A stretch of DNA of 64,000 bases, taken from positions 1 through 64,000 of the forward strand of contig NZ_MUXN01000009.1 of the NCBI RefSeq assembly GCF_001995215.1, read 5' to 3'. The DNA is from Amycolatopsis azurea DSM 43854. Its GTDB lineage: Bacteria; Actinomycetota; Actinomycetes; Mycobacteriales; Pseudonocardiaceae. The translations under genes and the position numbers were made by a program. Within the stretch, counting starts at the first letter, position 1. The number at the start of each line of letters is the position of its first letter. The notes beneath the pieces were generated by a model, which saw only the letters and a list, made by a program, of their open reading frames with translations, ran no database searches and was not told the origin of the DNA. Shown one piece after another: positions 1-8,574 of this stretch.

Positions 1-1
1 C

Positions 2-21
2 AAGGAGGCCTTCACGGACCT
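2..21. repeat. Half copy of a dispersed hairpin repeat
   Basis: These 20 bases are identical to 55353-55372, where they form the right arm and flank of a perfect 22-bp-arm hairpin. The left arm, if present here, lies outside the window. The copy sits about 90 bp before the ABC exporter operon. Confidence 0.7.
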
Positions 22-38
22 TAGGACGCCCCCACCCC

Positions 39-50
39 TGACAACTGTCA
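39..50. promoter_or_regulatory. Candidate response-regulator operator TGACA-N2-TGTCA
   Basis: A small inverted repeat (TGACA ac TGTCA) lies 59 bp before the ATG of the ABC ATPase gene, in the only intergenic space before the four-gene exporter/two-component operon. DesR/LiaR-class (NarL-fold) regulators bind short dyads of this general form and the operon encodes such a regulator. Binding is inference. Confidence 0.35.
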
Positions 51-109
51 CCCCCAGGTCGTGACGCGTGGCCCACGGCCGGAAAGCCTGAGCGCGACAA
101 GCTCTAGGC

Positions 110-1033
110 ATGGGAGAACAAGACATCACCGCGGGGGCGGCGGTACGACTTTCCGGCCTGCGTAAGCACTATGGCGACGTCCACGCCGTCGACGGCGTGG
201 ACCTCACGATCGCGCCGGGCGAGGTGGTCGCCCTCCTCGGCCCCAACGGCGCGGGCAAATCCACCACCGTCGACATGATCCTGGGCCTTTCCGTGCCCGA
301 CAGCGGCACCGTGAGCGTCTTCGGGCGGAAGCCGGGCGACGCGGTCGGCGACGGGATGATCGGCGCGATGCTGCAGGGCGGCGCGCTCGTCGAGGACCTC
401 ACGGTCGCCGAGACCGTCGGCATGGTCGCCGCGCTGCACCGCAAGCCGATGCCGGTGCGCGAGGCGCTGCGCCGCGCCGGGATCGAGGACATCGCGAACC
501 GGCGCTCCACCAAGCTTTCCGGCGGGCAGAAGCAGCGCGTGCGGTTCGCGGTCGCGCTGGTGAGCGACCCGGATCTGCTGATCCTCGACGAGCCGACCGC
601 CGCGATGGACGTCGGCACGCGCCGCGAGTTCTGGAAGTCCATGTACGAGTACACGAACTCCGGTCGCACGGTCCTGTTCGCGACCCACTACCTCGAAGAG
701 GCCGAAGAGTTCGCCGACCGGGTCGTGCTGATGCGGTCGGGGCGGATCGTCGCGGACGGTTCGGTCGCGCAGGTGCGTGCGATGGCAGGGGGCCGCACGA
801 TCCGCGCGGCGGTACCCGCTGCGGCGGAGCCGGTGATCGCGGGGCTGCCCGCGATCACCGGGTTCGAACTCCGAGGCGGCCGCGTCGCGATCTCCAGCTC
901 CGATTCCGACGCCACGCTGCGGGCCCTGATGACCGAAGTCCCCGAAGCGCACGACATCGAGATCAGCGCCGTCGGCCTCGAAGGCGCGTTCCTTTCCCTG
1001 ACCACCGAAGACACCGAGGACGCCGTCCGATGA
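110..1033 (+). CDS. ABC transporter ATP-binding protein (exporter type)
   Basis: ATPase subunit of a two-gene ABC exporter, 307 aa. Walker A GPNGAGKST is at about residues 44-52, the signature LSGGQKQR at about 136, followed by Walker B ILDEPT and a switch His in ATHYLEEAEE. About 90 residues follow the ABC core, as in the DrrA/YvfR drug- and lipid-exporter family. The ATG is followed directly by the permease gene, which overlaps its end by 4 bp, so the two are translated together. Substrate is unknown. The downstream kinase/regulator pair suggests induction by membrane stress or an exported antibiotic, by analogy with YvfRSTU and Bce/Lia-like systems. Confidence 0.9.
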   Translation: MGEQDITAGAAVRLSGLRKHYGDVHAVDGVDLTIAPGEVVALLGPNGAGKSTTVDMILGLSVPDSGTVSVFGRKPGDAVGDGMIGAMLQGGALVEDLTVAETVGMVAALHRKPMPVREALRRAGIEDIANRRSTKLSGGQKQRVRFAVALVSDPDLLILDEPTAAMDVGTRREFWKSMYEYTNSGRTVLFATHYLEEAEEFADRVVLMRSGRIVADGSVAQVRAMAGGRTIRAAVPAAAEPVIAGLPAITGFELRGGRVAISSSDSDATLRALMTEVPEAHDIEISAVGLEGAFLSLTTEDTEDAVR

Positions 1034-1758
1034 ACCCGACCTATCTCAAGACCGAGATCGTCCGCACCTTCCGCTCGACGCGGTTCGTGTTCTTCGCGGT
1101 CGCCTTCCCGGTGCTGATGTTCCTGTTGCAGGCCAACGTTTTCAGCACCGCCAGCGTGGACATCTCCGGGGTGATCATGGTCAACATGATGGCCTTCGGA
1201 ACCTTCTCCGCCGCGATGACGAGCGGCGCGAAACTGGCCATCGAGCGGTCCACGGGCTGGCAGCGCCAGCTGCGGTTGACCCCGTTGACCGGCACCGGCT
1301 ACCTCGGTGGCAAGGCGCTGTCGGCGATGCTCGTCGCGCTTCCGTCGCTGCTCGTCGTCCCGCTGGTCGGCGTCCTGGTCCAGGGGGTCCACCTCGACGC
1401 CGCCGGCTGGCTGCGGCTGGTGCTCGGCATCTGGCTCGGCGCGATCCCGCTGGTGCTGCTCGGCCTGCTGCTGGGTCAGTTCGGCACGCCGGAGTCGATG
1501 CAGCCGATGAACATGATCGTCATGATGGGGATGGGCTTCCTCGGCGGCCTGTGGATCCCGATCGACGGGATGCCGTCGTGGATGGCCGACATCGCCCAGG
1601 TGACGCCGACGTACTGGCTGATCCAGCTCGTCCGGCCGGTGGTCACCGACCATCTCACGGTGAGCCTCCCGGCCGCGCTGGGTGTGCTGGCGGCGTGGAC
1701 CGTGGTCCTCGGGGCGCTGGTGGTCAGGCGTTACCGTAAAGACAGTGCGCGGGTCTGA
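1030..1758 (+). CDS. ABC-2 type transporter permease
   Basis: Membrane subunit pairing with the preceding ATPase, 242 aa. Six hydrophobic segments are visible: one near residues 17-37, then 50-70, 100-125, 132-152, a Met-rich helix around 160-180 (sequence MNMIVMMGMGFLGG), and a final one at about 215-235 before a basic tail. This is the ABC2_membrane (DrrB/YvfS) layout. The start ATG overlaps the ATPase stop (ATGA). The next gene begins 15 bp after its stop, consistent with a single operon with the sensor kinase. Cargo cannot be told from sequence. Confidence 0.88.
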   Translation: MNPTYLKTEIVRTFRSTRFVFFAVAFPVLMFLLQANVFSTASVDISGVIMVNMMAFGTFSAAMTSGAKLAIERSTGWQRQLRLTPLTGTGYLGGKALSAMLVALPSLLVVPLVGVLVQGVHLDAAGWLRLVLGIWLGAIPLVLLGLLLGQFGTPESMQPMNMIVMMGMGFLGGLWIPIDGMPSWMADIAQVTPTYWLIQLVRPVVTDHLTVSLPAALGVLAAWTVVLGALVVRRYRKDSARV

Positions 1759-1773
1759 GAAAAGGGTGACCAG

Positions 1774-2970
1774 GTGAAGGACTACCCGGGCAGGGTGCAG
1801 ACGGGTTTGAACAACCGTGAGAACTGGTGGTCGGACATGCCGCCGAGGACCGGCAGCGGACCCCGGCCGGGACGGTGGGCCATCCTCGGCATCGCCTTCA
1901 TCCTGCCCAGCTTCATCCCCACCGCGGTCGAGCTGTTCAGCGATGGGGTGACCGGTGAAGAGCTGGTGATCGCCGCTCTCATGGTCGCCTACGGCGCCTG
2001 CTACGTGCTGTTCCCGCTCAGCCTTTCGCCTTCCCGGCGGAAGACGACCTACACCTTCTCGGTGGTGATGCTGCTCATCGGCATCGCCCTGGTGTTCCTG
2101 CACGACAACAACCCGTACATCCTGATCTACGCGACAGCGGTGCTGTCCTTCACCTTGCCGGCGGGGTGGGCGTTGATCCTGGACGGCGGTGCCCTGCTGC
2201 TGGTGCTGGCCGTCCACCTGGCCATCGGGAAAGACGACTTCGGTGACCTGGTGGCGACCACGTCGATCACGGCGGCGATGTTCTTCATGGCGAACCTGGT
2301 CCGCGCGATACGGAAGCTGGAGGCGGCGAACCGGGAGATCGCGACGCTCGCGGTGGCGGATGAACGCGAGCGACTGGCGCGGGACCTGCACGACATCCTG
2401 GGGCACAGCCTCACCACCATCACGGTCAAGGCCGGGCTCGCCCGCCGGATCCTGGAGAGCGGCAAGGACGATCCCCGCGCTCTCCAGGAGATCAGCGACG
2501 TCGAGAACCTGACCCGCAGCGCGCTCTCGGACATCCGCGCCACGGTCTCCGAGTATCGCGAGGTGTCGCTTTCGGCCGAGGTCGCCGGGGCGCGGGCGGC
2601 GCTGCGGGCGGCCGAGATCGACGCGGACCTCCCGCACGCGGTGGACAACGTCGATCCCGCCCTGCAGCGGACCTTCGGCTACGTGCTGCGGGAGGCGGTC
2701 ACGAACGTGCTCCGGCATTCCGGGGCGAAACGGGTCAAGGTCCGCCTCGGCAAGACCTGGCTGGAGGTCGAAGACGACGGCGACGGCGGTGAGGTCACGG
2801 CCGGAAACGGCCTGCGCGGGCTCACCGAAAGGCTGGAAGCGGTCGGCGGAACCTTGACCGCGACGGCGCCTTCTGCGGGAGGATGGCTCGTCCGCGCGGA
2901 GGTACCGGAATCCGCCGTGCGGAGCGGCGCGCGGGCGTCGCTCACCGAACCGGCTGGAGGCTGCGCGTGA
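1774..2970 (+). CDS. Sensor histidine kinase (HisKA_3, DesK/LiaS-like)
   Basis: Membrane sensor kinase, 398 aa. A hydrophilic N-terminus of about 30 residues precedes five or six transmembrane helices (about residues 32-175) with almost no extracellular domain, so it probably senses the membrane itself. A coiled stretch leads to the HisKA_3 motif ERERLARDLHDILGHSL, with phospho-acceptor His206, then a HATPase_c domain whose G-box is GNGLRGLTERL. The start is set by GTG at 1774, 15 bp after the permease stop with GGTGA upstream. The stop overlaps the GTG of the response regulator, giving coupled translation. Likely phosphorylates that regulator. Confidence 0.9.
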   Translation: MKDYPGRVQTGLNNRENWWSDMPPRTGSGPRPGRWAILGIAFILPSFIPTAVELFSDGVTGEELVIAALMVAYGACYVLFPLSLSPSRRKTTYTFSVVMLLIGIALVFLHDNNPYILIYATAVLSFTLPAGWALILDGGALLLVLAVHLAIGKDDFGDLVATTSITAAMFFMANLVRAIRKLEAANREIATLAVADERERLARDLHDILGHSLTTITVKAGLARRILESGKDDPRALQEISDVENLTRSALSDIRATVSEYREVSLSAEVAGARAALRAAEIDADLPHAVDNVDPALQRTFGYVLREAVTNVLRHSGAKRVKVRLGKTWLEVEDDGDGGEVTAGNGLRGLTERLEAVGGTLTATAPSAGGWLVRAEVPESAVRSGARASLTEPAGGCA

Positions 2971-3572
2971 TCCGGGTCCTGCTCGCCGACGACCAGGCCA
3001 TGGTGCGTGGGGCGTTGGCCACCGTGCTCGGCCTCGAAACCGACATCGAGGTGGTCGCCCAGGTCGGCACGGGTGACGAGGTGCTCCAACGGGCGCAGGA
3101 AACCGCCCCGGACGTCGCGTTGCTCGACGTCCAGATGCCGGGAAAGGACGGCCTCGAAGCCGCCGCCGAACTGCACGGCGCGCTGCCGTCGTGCCGGATC
3201 ATCATCTGCACCACCTTCGGCAGGCCCGGGTACCTCTCGCGGGCGATGGCGGCGGGCGCGGCGGGATTCGTGGTCAAGGACGCCCCGCCGGAGCAGCTCG
3301 TCGACGCCGTCCGCAGAGTCCACAGTGGACTCCGAGTGGTCGATCCCGCGCTCGCCGCCGAATCGCTCGCCACCGGCGCGAGCCCGCTGACCGGACGCGA
3401 GCACGACGTCCTCAAGGCGGCCAAGGACGGCAGCACGGTGGCGGACATCGCCGGTGCGCTGCACCTTTCCGAAGGCACCGTGCGCAACCATCTTTCGGCC
3501 GCGATCGGCAAGACCGGGGCGAGGACCCGGGCCGAGGCGGTGCGGCTCGCGGAAGAGCACGGCTGGCTCTGA
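2967..3572 (+). CDS. NarL/FixJ-family response regulator
   Basis: DNA-binding partner of the preceding kinase, 201 aa. The receiver domain begins VIRVLLADDQAMVRG (acidic pair near residue 9), with phospho-acceptor Asp54 in LLDVQMPGKDG. The C-terminal LuxR-type HTH spans about 140-200 (LTGREHDVL ... VADIAGALHLSEGTVRNHL). I start at GTG 2967, which overlaps the kinase stop as GTGA and gives the canonical receiver N-terminus; an upstream in-frame start would add 28 residues that are antisense-like filler. Probable target is the promoter before position 110. Confidence 0.9.
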   Translation: MIRVLLADDQAMVRGALATVLGLETDIEVVAQVGTGDEVLQRAQETAPDVALLDVQMPGKDGLEAAAELHGALPSCRIIICTTFGRPGYLSRAMAAGAAGFVVKDAPPEQLVDAVRRVHSGLRVVDPALAAESLATGASPLTGREHDVLKAAKDGSTVADIAGALHLSEGTVRNHLSAAIGKTGARTRAEAVRLAEEHGWL

Positions 3573-3604
3573 GATCGACTCGCGGCTCTGCGAGAATCTC
3601 CCCC

Positions 3605-4237
3605 GTGAGTACCGCCGAACGGACCAAGCCCACCCGCGCGAACTGGGTGCGCCGGACCTTGGCGGGGTTCCTGCTGATCGTCGTCGCGGTGATCGGCGGG
3701 ACGGCGTTCCGCGTTTGGCAGGTCGCGCGGGAGGACGTGCGCGACCAGGCAGACGTGATCGTGGTGCTCGGCGCGGCCCAGTACAACGGCAGGCCGTCGG
3801 AGATCTTCCAGTCGCGGCTGGCCAAGGCGAAGGCGCTGTACGACCAGGGCGTCGCGAAGGTCATCGTCACTGCGGGCGGCAAGCGGGCCGACGACAACTA
3901 CACCGAGGGGCAGGCCGGCGCGCAATGGCTGCGCAAACGCGGCGTGCCCGCGTCGGCGACGTTGCCGGTCGGCGAGGGCAGTGACACCCTGCGCAGCCTG
4001 CGCGCGGTCGCCGAACAGGTGCAGAAGCGGGGCTGGAAGACCGCCGTGCTGGTCAGCGACCCGTGGCATTCCTTCCGCGCACGGGTGATGGCCGACGACC
4101 TCGGGCTGGAGGCCTGGACGTCGCCCACCCACAGCGGCCCGATCGTGCAGACCCGCGAGACGCAGGCCCGCTACATCGTCCGCGAGACCGGCGCGCTGCT
4201 GTACTACCGCCTCACGAGGTTCCCGGCGGAAGTCTGA
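3605..4237 (+). CDS. YdcF/ElyC (DUF218) family membrane-anchored protein
   Basis: 210 aa. One N-terminal transmembrane helix (about residues 18-38) is followed by a DUF218 domain: ADVIVVLGAAQYNGRPS, then a GGKRADDNYTEGQAG stretch, VLVSDPWHSFRA and the C-terminal ARYIVRETGALLYYR. Members such as SanA/ElyC act in envelope integrity, and the vancomycin-sensitivity protein SanA shares this fold; the biochemical activity is not settled. GTG at 3605 is chosen because it places the basic leader directly before the anchor. It stands alone between the two-component system and dgt. Confidence 0.85.
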   Translation: MSTAERTKPTRANWVRRTLAGFLLIVVAVIGGTAFRVWQVAREDVRDQADVIVVLGAAQYNGRPSEIFQSRLAKAKALYDQGVAKVIVTAGGKRADDNYTEGQAGAQWLRKRGVPASATLPVGEGSDTLRSLRAVAEQVQKRGWKTAVLVSDPWHSFRARVMADDLGLEAWTSPTHSGPIVQTRETQARYIVRETGALLYYRLTRFPAEV

Positions 4238-4275
4238 ACCCGATAAGTGTCGGTGATCGCGTTTAAGCTGGTCGC

Positions 4276-5544
4276 GTGGACACCTACACCGGGGCCGACA
4301 GGGCGCGCCTGCTGCCCGAGCGGCCCAAGGGCGCGGCGCTGGAGGGCGCGAAGGACGGGCGGAGTGCCTTCGCCCGCGATCGCGCGCGGGTGCTGCACTC
4401 GGCGGCCCTGCGGCGGCTGGCCGGCAAGACGCAGGTGGTCGGCCCCGGTGAAGGCGCCGAGGTCAGCGGCGTGCCCCGCACCCGGCTGACGCATTCGCTG
4501 GAGGTCGCGCAGATCGGCCGCGGTATCGCGGACGAACTGGGCGCGGATCCGGATCTGGTGGACACCGCCGGGCTCGCGCACGACATCGGGCATCCGCCGT
4601 TCGGGCACAACGGCGAGCGCGCGCTGAACGAGGTCGCGCGGTCGTGCGGTGGTTTCGAGGGCAACGCGCAGACGTTGCGGATCCTGACCAGGCTGGAGCC
4701 CAAGGTCCTGCTCGAAGGCGGGGCCGTCGGCGGACTGAACCTCACGCGCGCCTGCCTCGACGCCTCGACGAAGTACCCGTGGCCGCGTGAAGAAGGCAAT
4801 CCGAAGTACGGCGTCTACGCCGACGACGCCGAGGTGTTCGCGTGGATCCGCGAAGGCGCGCCGGACCGTCGCACCTGTCTGGAAGCGCAGATCATGGACT
4901 GGTCCGACGATGTCGCGTACTCCGTGCACGACGTCGAAGACGGGGTGCTCGCGGGCCGGATCTCCTTGCGGGTACTGGCCGACGCCGAGGAGCGGGCGGC
5001 CGTGGCCGAGGCCGCGCGGCGGTTTTCGGACCAGTCCCAGTCCACTTTGGAGGGTGCGGCGAAGGAACTGCTCGACCTGCCGGTGGTCGCGGAACTCACC
5101 GAACCGGGACTCGACGGATCACTCAAGGCCCAGGTCGCGCTGAAGCGGCTCACGAGTGAACTGGTCGGCCGGTTCGCGACGGCGGTCGTCGGCGCGACGC
5201 GGGAGGTGTACGGCGAGGGCCCGCTCAGCCGCTACGGCGCGCGGCTGGTCGTCCCGGAGCAGGTCGCGGCCGAGGTCGCGTTGTTCAAGGCGCTCGCGCT
5301 GCGGTACGTGATGAGCGACAAACGGCGTCTCGCGATGCAGGACGGCCAGCGTCAGACGCTCGCCGAGCTGGTCGGGGCGCTGTGCCGTCGCGCGCCGGAC
5401 GCGCTGGACGGCCTGTTCCTGCCCGCGTGGGAGGCCGCCCCGGACGACGCGGCCCGCCTGCGCGTGGTCGTCGACCAGGTGGCTTCGCTCACGGACGCGC
5501 AGGCGTACGCGTGGCACGCCTGGCACACCGGCCGCCACGGCTGA
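4276..5544 (+). CDS. dgt: Deoxyguanosinetriphosphate triphosphohydrolase-like protein
   Basis: HD-domain dNTPase, 422 aa. It hydrolyses dNTPs to deoxynucleoside and triphosphate, adjusting pools for DNA synthesis. The HD motif [13 protein letters not shown] near residue 105 carries the metal ligands, with the upstream H of [17 protein letters not shown] and [15 protein letters not shown], all typical of the short (about 420 aa) actinobacterial type. GTG at 4276 follows a short spacer with TTTAAGCT as a possible -10, which may make it nearly leaderless. Location a few genes upstream of dnaG is the common actinobacterial arrangement, although here a serpin, two other genes and an operon intervene. 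Confidence 0.93.
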   Translation: MDTYTGADRARLLPERPKGAALEGAKDGRSAFARDRARVLHSAALRRLAGKTQVVGPGEGAEVSGVPRTRLTHSLEVAQIGRGIADELGADPDLVDTAGLAHDIGHPPFGHNGERALNEVARSCGGFEGNAQTLRILTRLEPKVLLEGGAVGGLNLTRACLDASTKYPWPREEGNPKYGVYADDAEVFAWIREGAPDRRTCLEAQIMDWSDDVAYSVHDVEDGVLAGRISLRVLADAEERAAVAEAARRFSDQSQSTLEGAAKELLDLPVVAELTEPGLDGSLKAQVALKRLTSELVGRFATAVVGATREVYGEGPLSRYGARLVVPEQVAAEVALFKALALRYVMSDKRRLAMQDGQRQTLAELVGALCRRAPDALDGLFLPAWEAAPDDAARLRVVVDQVASLTDAQAYAWHAWHTGRHG

Positions 5545-5559
5545 GGACGGCTTCGCCCA

Positions 5560-5615
5560 AGTACATGAAGGCCCCATCCTTGCGCCTAGGTACAGGATGG
5601 GGGCCTTCATGTACT
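5560..5615. repeat. Inverted repeat between dgt and the serpin gene
   Basis: Arms AGTACATGAAGGCC-CCATCCT (5560-5580) and its complement (5594-5615, one extra G) surround a 13-base loop. No T-run follows, so it may be a dispersed palindromic element rather than an ordinary terminator; it shares the GAAGGCC core with the hairpin at 55318-55368. Confidence 0.75.
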
Positions 5616-5682
5616 GCGAGAGCGTCACCGCGGAACTCATCGACAGGAGACGGACGGGCCGGTCCACGGTACGGTCTGCGGC

Positions 5683-6759
5683 ATGGGCGCTGTCGAAAGC
5701 CACCTCCGGTTTGGTCTGGACCTCTATCGGGTGCTGGCGAGCCGCGCGGAGAACGCGTGCTTCTCGCCGTACTCGATCGCGAGCGCGCTCGGCCTGGTGA
5801 CGCAGGCCGCCAAGGGGAAGACCAGAGAAGAACTGATCGCGCTGCTCGGCGACCCGGACGAGCTCGCCGACCTGCTGGGCAAGGCCTCGTCGCTGCTCGA
5901 CGACGGCCCTGAACTCGCGGTCGCGAACACGCTCTGGGCCTGGGACGGGCTCCCGCTCGAAGAGTCCTTCCGTGCGGAGATCGCCACGTGGCCGGGCGGC
6001 AAGGTCGAGAGCGCCCCGTTCGGCGACGACCCGGAGGGCGCGCGGCGGCTGATCAACGCCGACGTCGCCGAGGCCACCCGCGAACTGATCCCCGAGCTGC
6101 TCAAGCCGGGGACGGTCGCGCCGGACACCGTCGCGGCGATCGTCAACGCGCTGTATCTCAAAACCGCTTGGCACAATCCGTTCTCGCGTGACAACACCGC
6201 GCCCGCGGACTTCCACGCGCCGTCCGGCACCCGTACGGTGCCGACGATGTGGCTCGAAAAGCAGCTCGACCACACCCACGAGGACGGCTGGCAGGTCGTC
6301 CGCCTCGGTGCCGAGGGCGGGGTGGAGGCGATCGTCCTGCTGCCCGACGGCGACCTCGACGACGCCGAGCTCGACGCGGGCAAGCTTGCGCGACTGCTGG
6401 AGAACACGCGGTCCAGGACGCTCGCCCTGTCGCTGCCGAAGCTGGATCTGGACGTCGACAGCCCGCTGACGGCGAAACTGAAGGAGCTCGGCGTGCGGAC
6501 GATGTTCACCGCAGGCGCCGATCTCACCGGGCTCGCCGACGACGACCGGCTCGAAGTGTCCGACGTCCTCCACCAGTCCGTGCTCCGCATCGACGAACAG
6601 GGCCTCGAAGGCGCCGCCGCGACGGCGGTGCTGATGCGGCTGACGTCGATCATGGTCGACGAACCGCTCGAAGTCACCGTCGATCGTCCCTTCCTTCTGC
6701 TCGTGAGGCACGCCTCGACGGGTGTGATCTACTTTCTCGCCCGCGTTGTCGAGCCGTGA
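5683..6759 (+). CDS. Serpin family protease inhibitor
   Basis: 358 aa, lacking a signal peptide, so probably cytoplasmic. Start MGAVESHLRFGLDLY and the motif NACFSPYSIASALGL match helix A/B of serpins; the C-terminus DRPFLLLVRHASTGVIYFLARV is the serpin signature. The reactive-loop hinge is at residues 305-316 (EQGLEGAAATAV): Ala-rich P12-P9 suggests an inhibitory type. Counting from Glu305 as P17 puts P1-P1' near Thr321-Ser322, suggesting an elastase/subtilisin-like target; P14 is Leu instead of the usual Thr/Ser. Serpins are uncommon in bacteria. The next gene starts 10 bp later and may be co-transcribed. Confidence 0.9.
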   Translation: MGAVESHLRFGLDLYRVLASRAENACFSPYSIASALGLVTQAAKGKTREELIALLGDPDELADLLGKASSLLDDGPELAVANTLWAWDGLPLEESFRAEIATWPGGKVESAPFGDDPEGARRLINADVAEATRELIPELLKPGTVAPDTVAAIVNALYLKTAWHNPFSRDNTAPADFHAPSGTRTVPTMWLEKQLDHTHEDGWQVVRLGAEGGVEAIVLLPDGDLDDAELDAGKLARLLENTRSRTLALSLPKLDLDVDSPLTAKLKELGVRTMFTAGADLTGLADDDRLEVSDVLHQSVLRIDEQGLEGAAATAVLMRLTSIMVDEPLEVTVDRPFLLLVRHASTGVIYFLARVVEP

Positions 6760-6768
6760 GGATGGTCA

Positions 6769-8571
6769 GTGAGTCTTTTCCAGGCTGAGGCGGCGGACGT
6801 GGAGGCCGACGAGACTCCCACGAGACCCCGCCGGTTCGCGGCCGCCGACGCCGCCATCATGGGCGCCTTCGTGCTGTTCGCCTTCCTGCTCTACAACGGG
6901 CTTTGGCTCGATCTCGAAGAGGGCTATCTCTGGAACAGCGCGTCGGACCAGAACCTGTGGGAGTGGTTCTTCTCCGTCACCGCGGACAACGTGCTGCACC
7001 TGAGGAACCCGCTCAGCTCGCACTTCCAGAACCATCCGCTCGGCGTGAACCTGATGGCCAACACGGCCATGCTCGGCATCGGCATCCCGCTTTCGCCGAT
7101 CACGCTCACCTTCGGCCCGACGCTCACCTGGGCCATCGCGCTCACCGGCGGTCTCGCCGGCACGGCGGCGGCCTGGTACTGGGTCTTCTCACGGCATCTG
7201 GTCACCCACCGGGTCGGCGCGGCCATCGGCGGCGCGTTCATCGGGTTCGCCCCGCCGATGATCTCGCACGGCAACGCGCACCCGAACTTCGTCGCGTGGT
7301 TCGTCCTGCCGTTCATCGCGCTGCTGATCTTCAAGATCGCCCGCGGCGAGCGCCCGGTCCGCAACGGGATCTTCCTGGGGCTGCTGGCGGCGTACCAGAT
7401 CTTCCTCGGTGAAGAGCCGCTGCTGATCTTCGCGATGGCGTTCGCGATCTTCGCCATCGCCTATTTCGCGACGAACCACCGCGAGTTCCGGCCGATGGCG
7501 AAACCGCTCGGGATCGGTGTCGGCATCGGTGTCCTCGTGGCGCTCGTGCTGTGCGCGTATCCGCTGTGGTGGCAGTTCTTCGGTCCGCAGAGCTATCAGG
7601 CGATCGAACACGGCCCCGTCGGGAACGACACCGCCGCCTTCACCCGTTTCGCGACGCAGTCGGTCGCCGGGCAGCCGCAGGCCGCCGCGGACGTGTCGAT
7701 GAACCGGACCGAGGAGAACGCTTTCTTCGGCTGGCCGCTGATCGTGCTGATGGTGGTCATCACCGTCTGGCTGTGGCGCGAGGTGTTCGCGCGGGCGCTG
7801 GCGATCTCGATGTTCGTGATGGCCTGGCTCTCGCTCGGCGTGCAACTCGTGGTGGTGCACGAGGAGACCGGGATCCCGGGGCCCTGGAAGCTCCTGTCGG
7901 AACTGCCGCTGTTCGAATCGCTGCTGGAATCACGGCTCGCGATGGGCTGCATCCCGCTGATCGGCGCGCTGCTGGCGCTGGCGACCGAGCGCGTCTACGC
8001 GGTCGCGTCGAAGCTGCCGGAAGTGCCGGGGGAGCGGCGATTCCCGTTGCGGCTGCTGTGGATCGGCGTCGTCATCGCGGTACTGTTGCCGATCGCGCCG
8101 ACCCAGCTGATCGTGAAGGAACGGCCGCCGACGCCGAAGTTCCTCGCCGACGGCACCTGGCGGTCCTACGTCGCGCCCGGCGGGACCGTGGTGCCCGTGC
8201 CGTTGCCGAGTTCCGGCGAATCCGAGCCGCTGCACTGGCAGATCGACGCGGGCCTCGGCTACTCCATGCCGGAGGGCTACTTCGTTGGGCCGAGCGGTCC
8301 GGACGACAAACGTGGCCGCTACGGCGCCATCCAGCGTCCGACGTCGATCATCTTCGACCAGATCAAGCAGACCGGTGTGCCCGCGACGATCACCGAGTCG
8401 CAGCGGGTGCAGGCACTGGAGGATCTGCGGTACTGGAACGCCGACGTGCTCGTGCTGATCCCGCGCGAACACCAGGACGCGTTCCGGGCCACGGTGGATC
8501 TGCTGCTGCGGAAGCCCGCCGAGTTCGTCGACGGCGTCTGGGTCTGGGACGTCCGGACGATCACCCCCTGA
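6769..8571 (+). CDS. Polytopic GT-C-like membrane protein, function unknown
   Basis: 600 aa. After an acidic/basic 25-residue head come about 11 transmembrane helices (about 27-470), then a soluble, presumably extracytoplasmic C-terminal domain of about 130 residues. The first long loop contains DLEEGYLWNSASDQNLWEWF, acidic and aromatic like the first external loop of GT-C glycosyltransferases; the overall plan (multi-TM plus C-terminal soluble domain) also fits. I cannot name acceptor or donor. GTG at 6769 lies 9 bp after the serpin stop. The gene converges on the minus-strand operon that ends at 8575, leaving 3 bp. Confidence 0.7.
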   Translation: MSLFQAEAADVEADETPTRPRRFAAADAAIMGAFVLFAFLLYNGLWLDLEEGYLWNSASDQNLWEWFFSVTADNVLHLRNPLSSHFQNHPLGVNLMANTAMLGIGIPLSPITLTFGPTLTWAIALTGGLAGTAAAWYWVFSRHLVTHRVGAAIGGAFIGFAPPMISHGNAHPNFVAWFVLPFIALLIFKIARGERPVRNGIFLGLLAAYQIFLGEEPLLIFAMAFAIFAIAYFATNHREFRPMAKPLGIGVGIGVLVALVLCAYPLWWQFFGPQSYQAIEHGPVGNDTAAFTRFATQSVAGQPQAAADVSMNRTEENAFFGWPLIVLMVVITVWLWREVFARALAISMFVMAWLSLGVQLVVVHEETGIPGPWKLLSELPLFESLLESRLAMGCIPLIGALLALATERVYAVASKLPEVPGERRFPLRLLWIGVVIAVLLPIAPTQLIVKERPPTPKFLADGTWRSYVAPGGTVVPVPLPSSGESEPLHWQIDAGLGYSMPEGYFVGPSGPDDKRGRYGAIQRPTSIIFDQIKQTGVPATITESQRVQALEDLRYWNADVLVLIPREHQDAFRATVDLLLRKPAEFVDGVWVWDVRTITP

Positions 8572-8574
8572 GCA

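Noticed and set aside
688-2718. Long minus-strand open frame (676 codons) opposite the exporter and kinase genes
   Set aside because: Composition is Arg/His/Asp-rich antisense filler; no ribosome site or domain, and the plus-strand genes have clear motifs.
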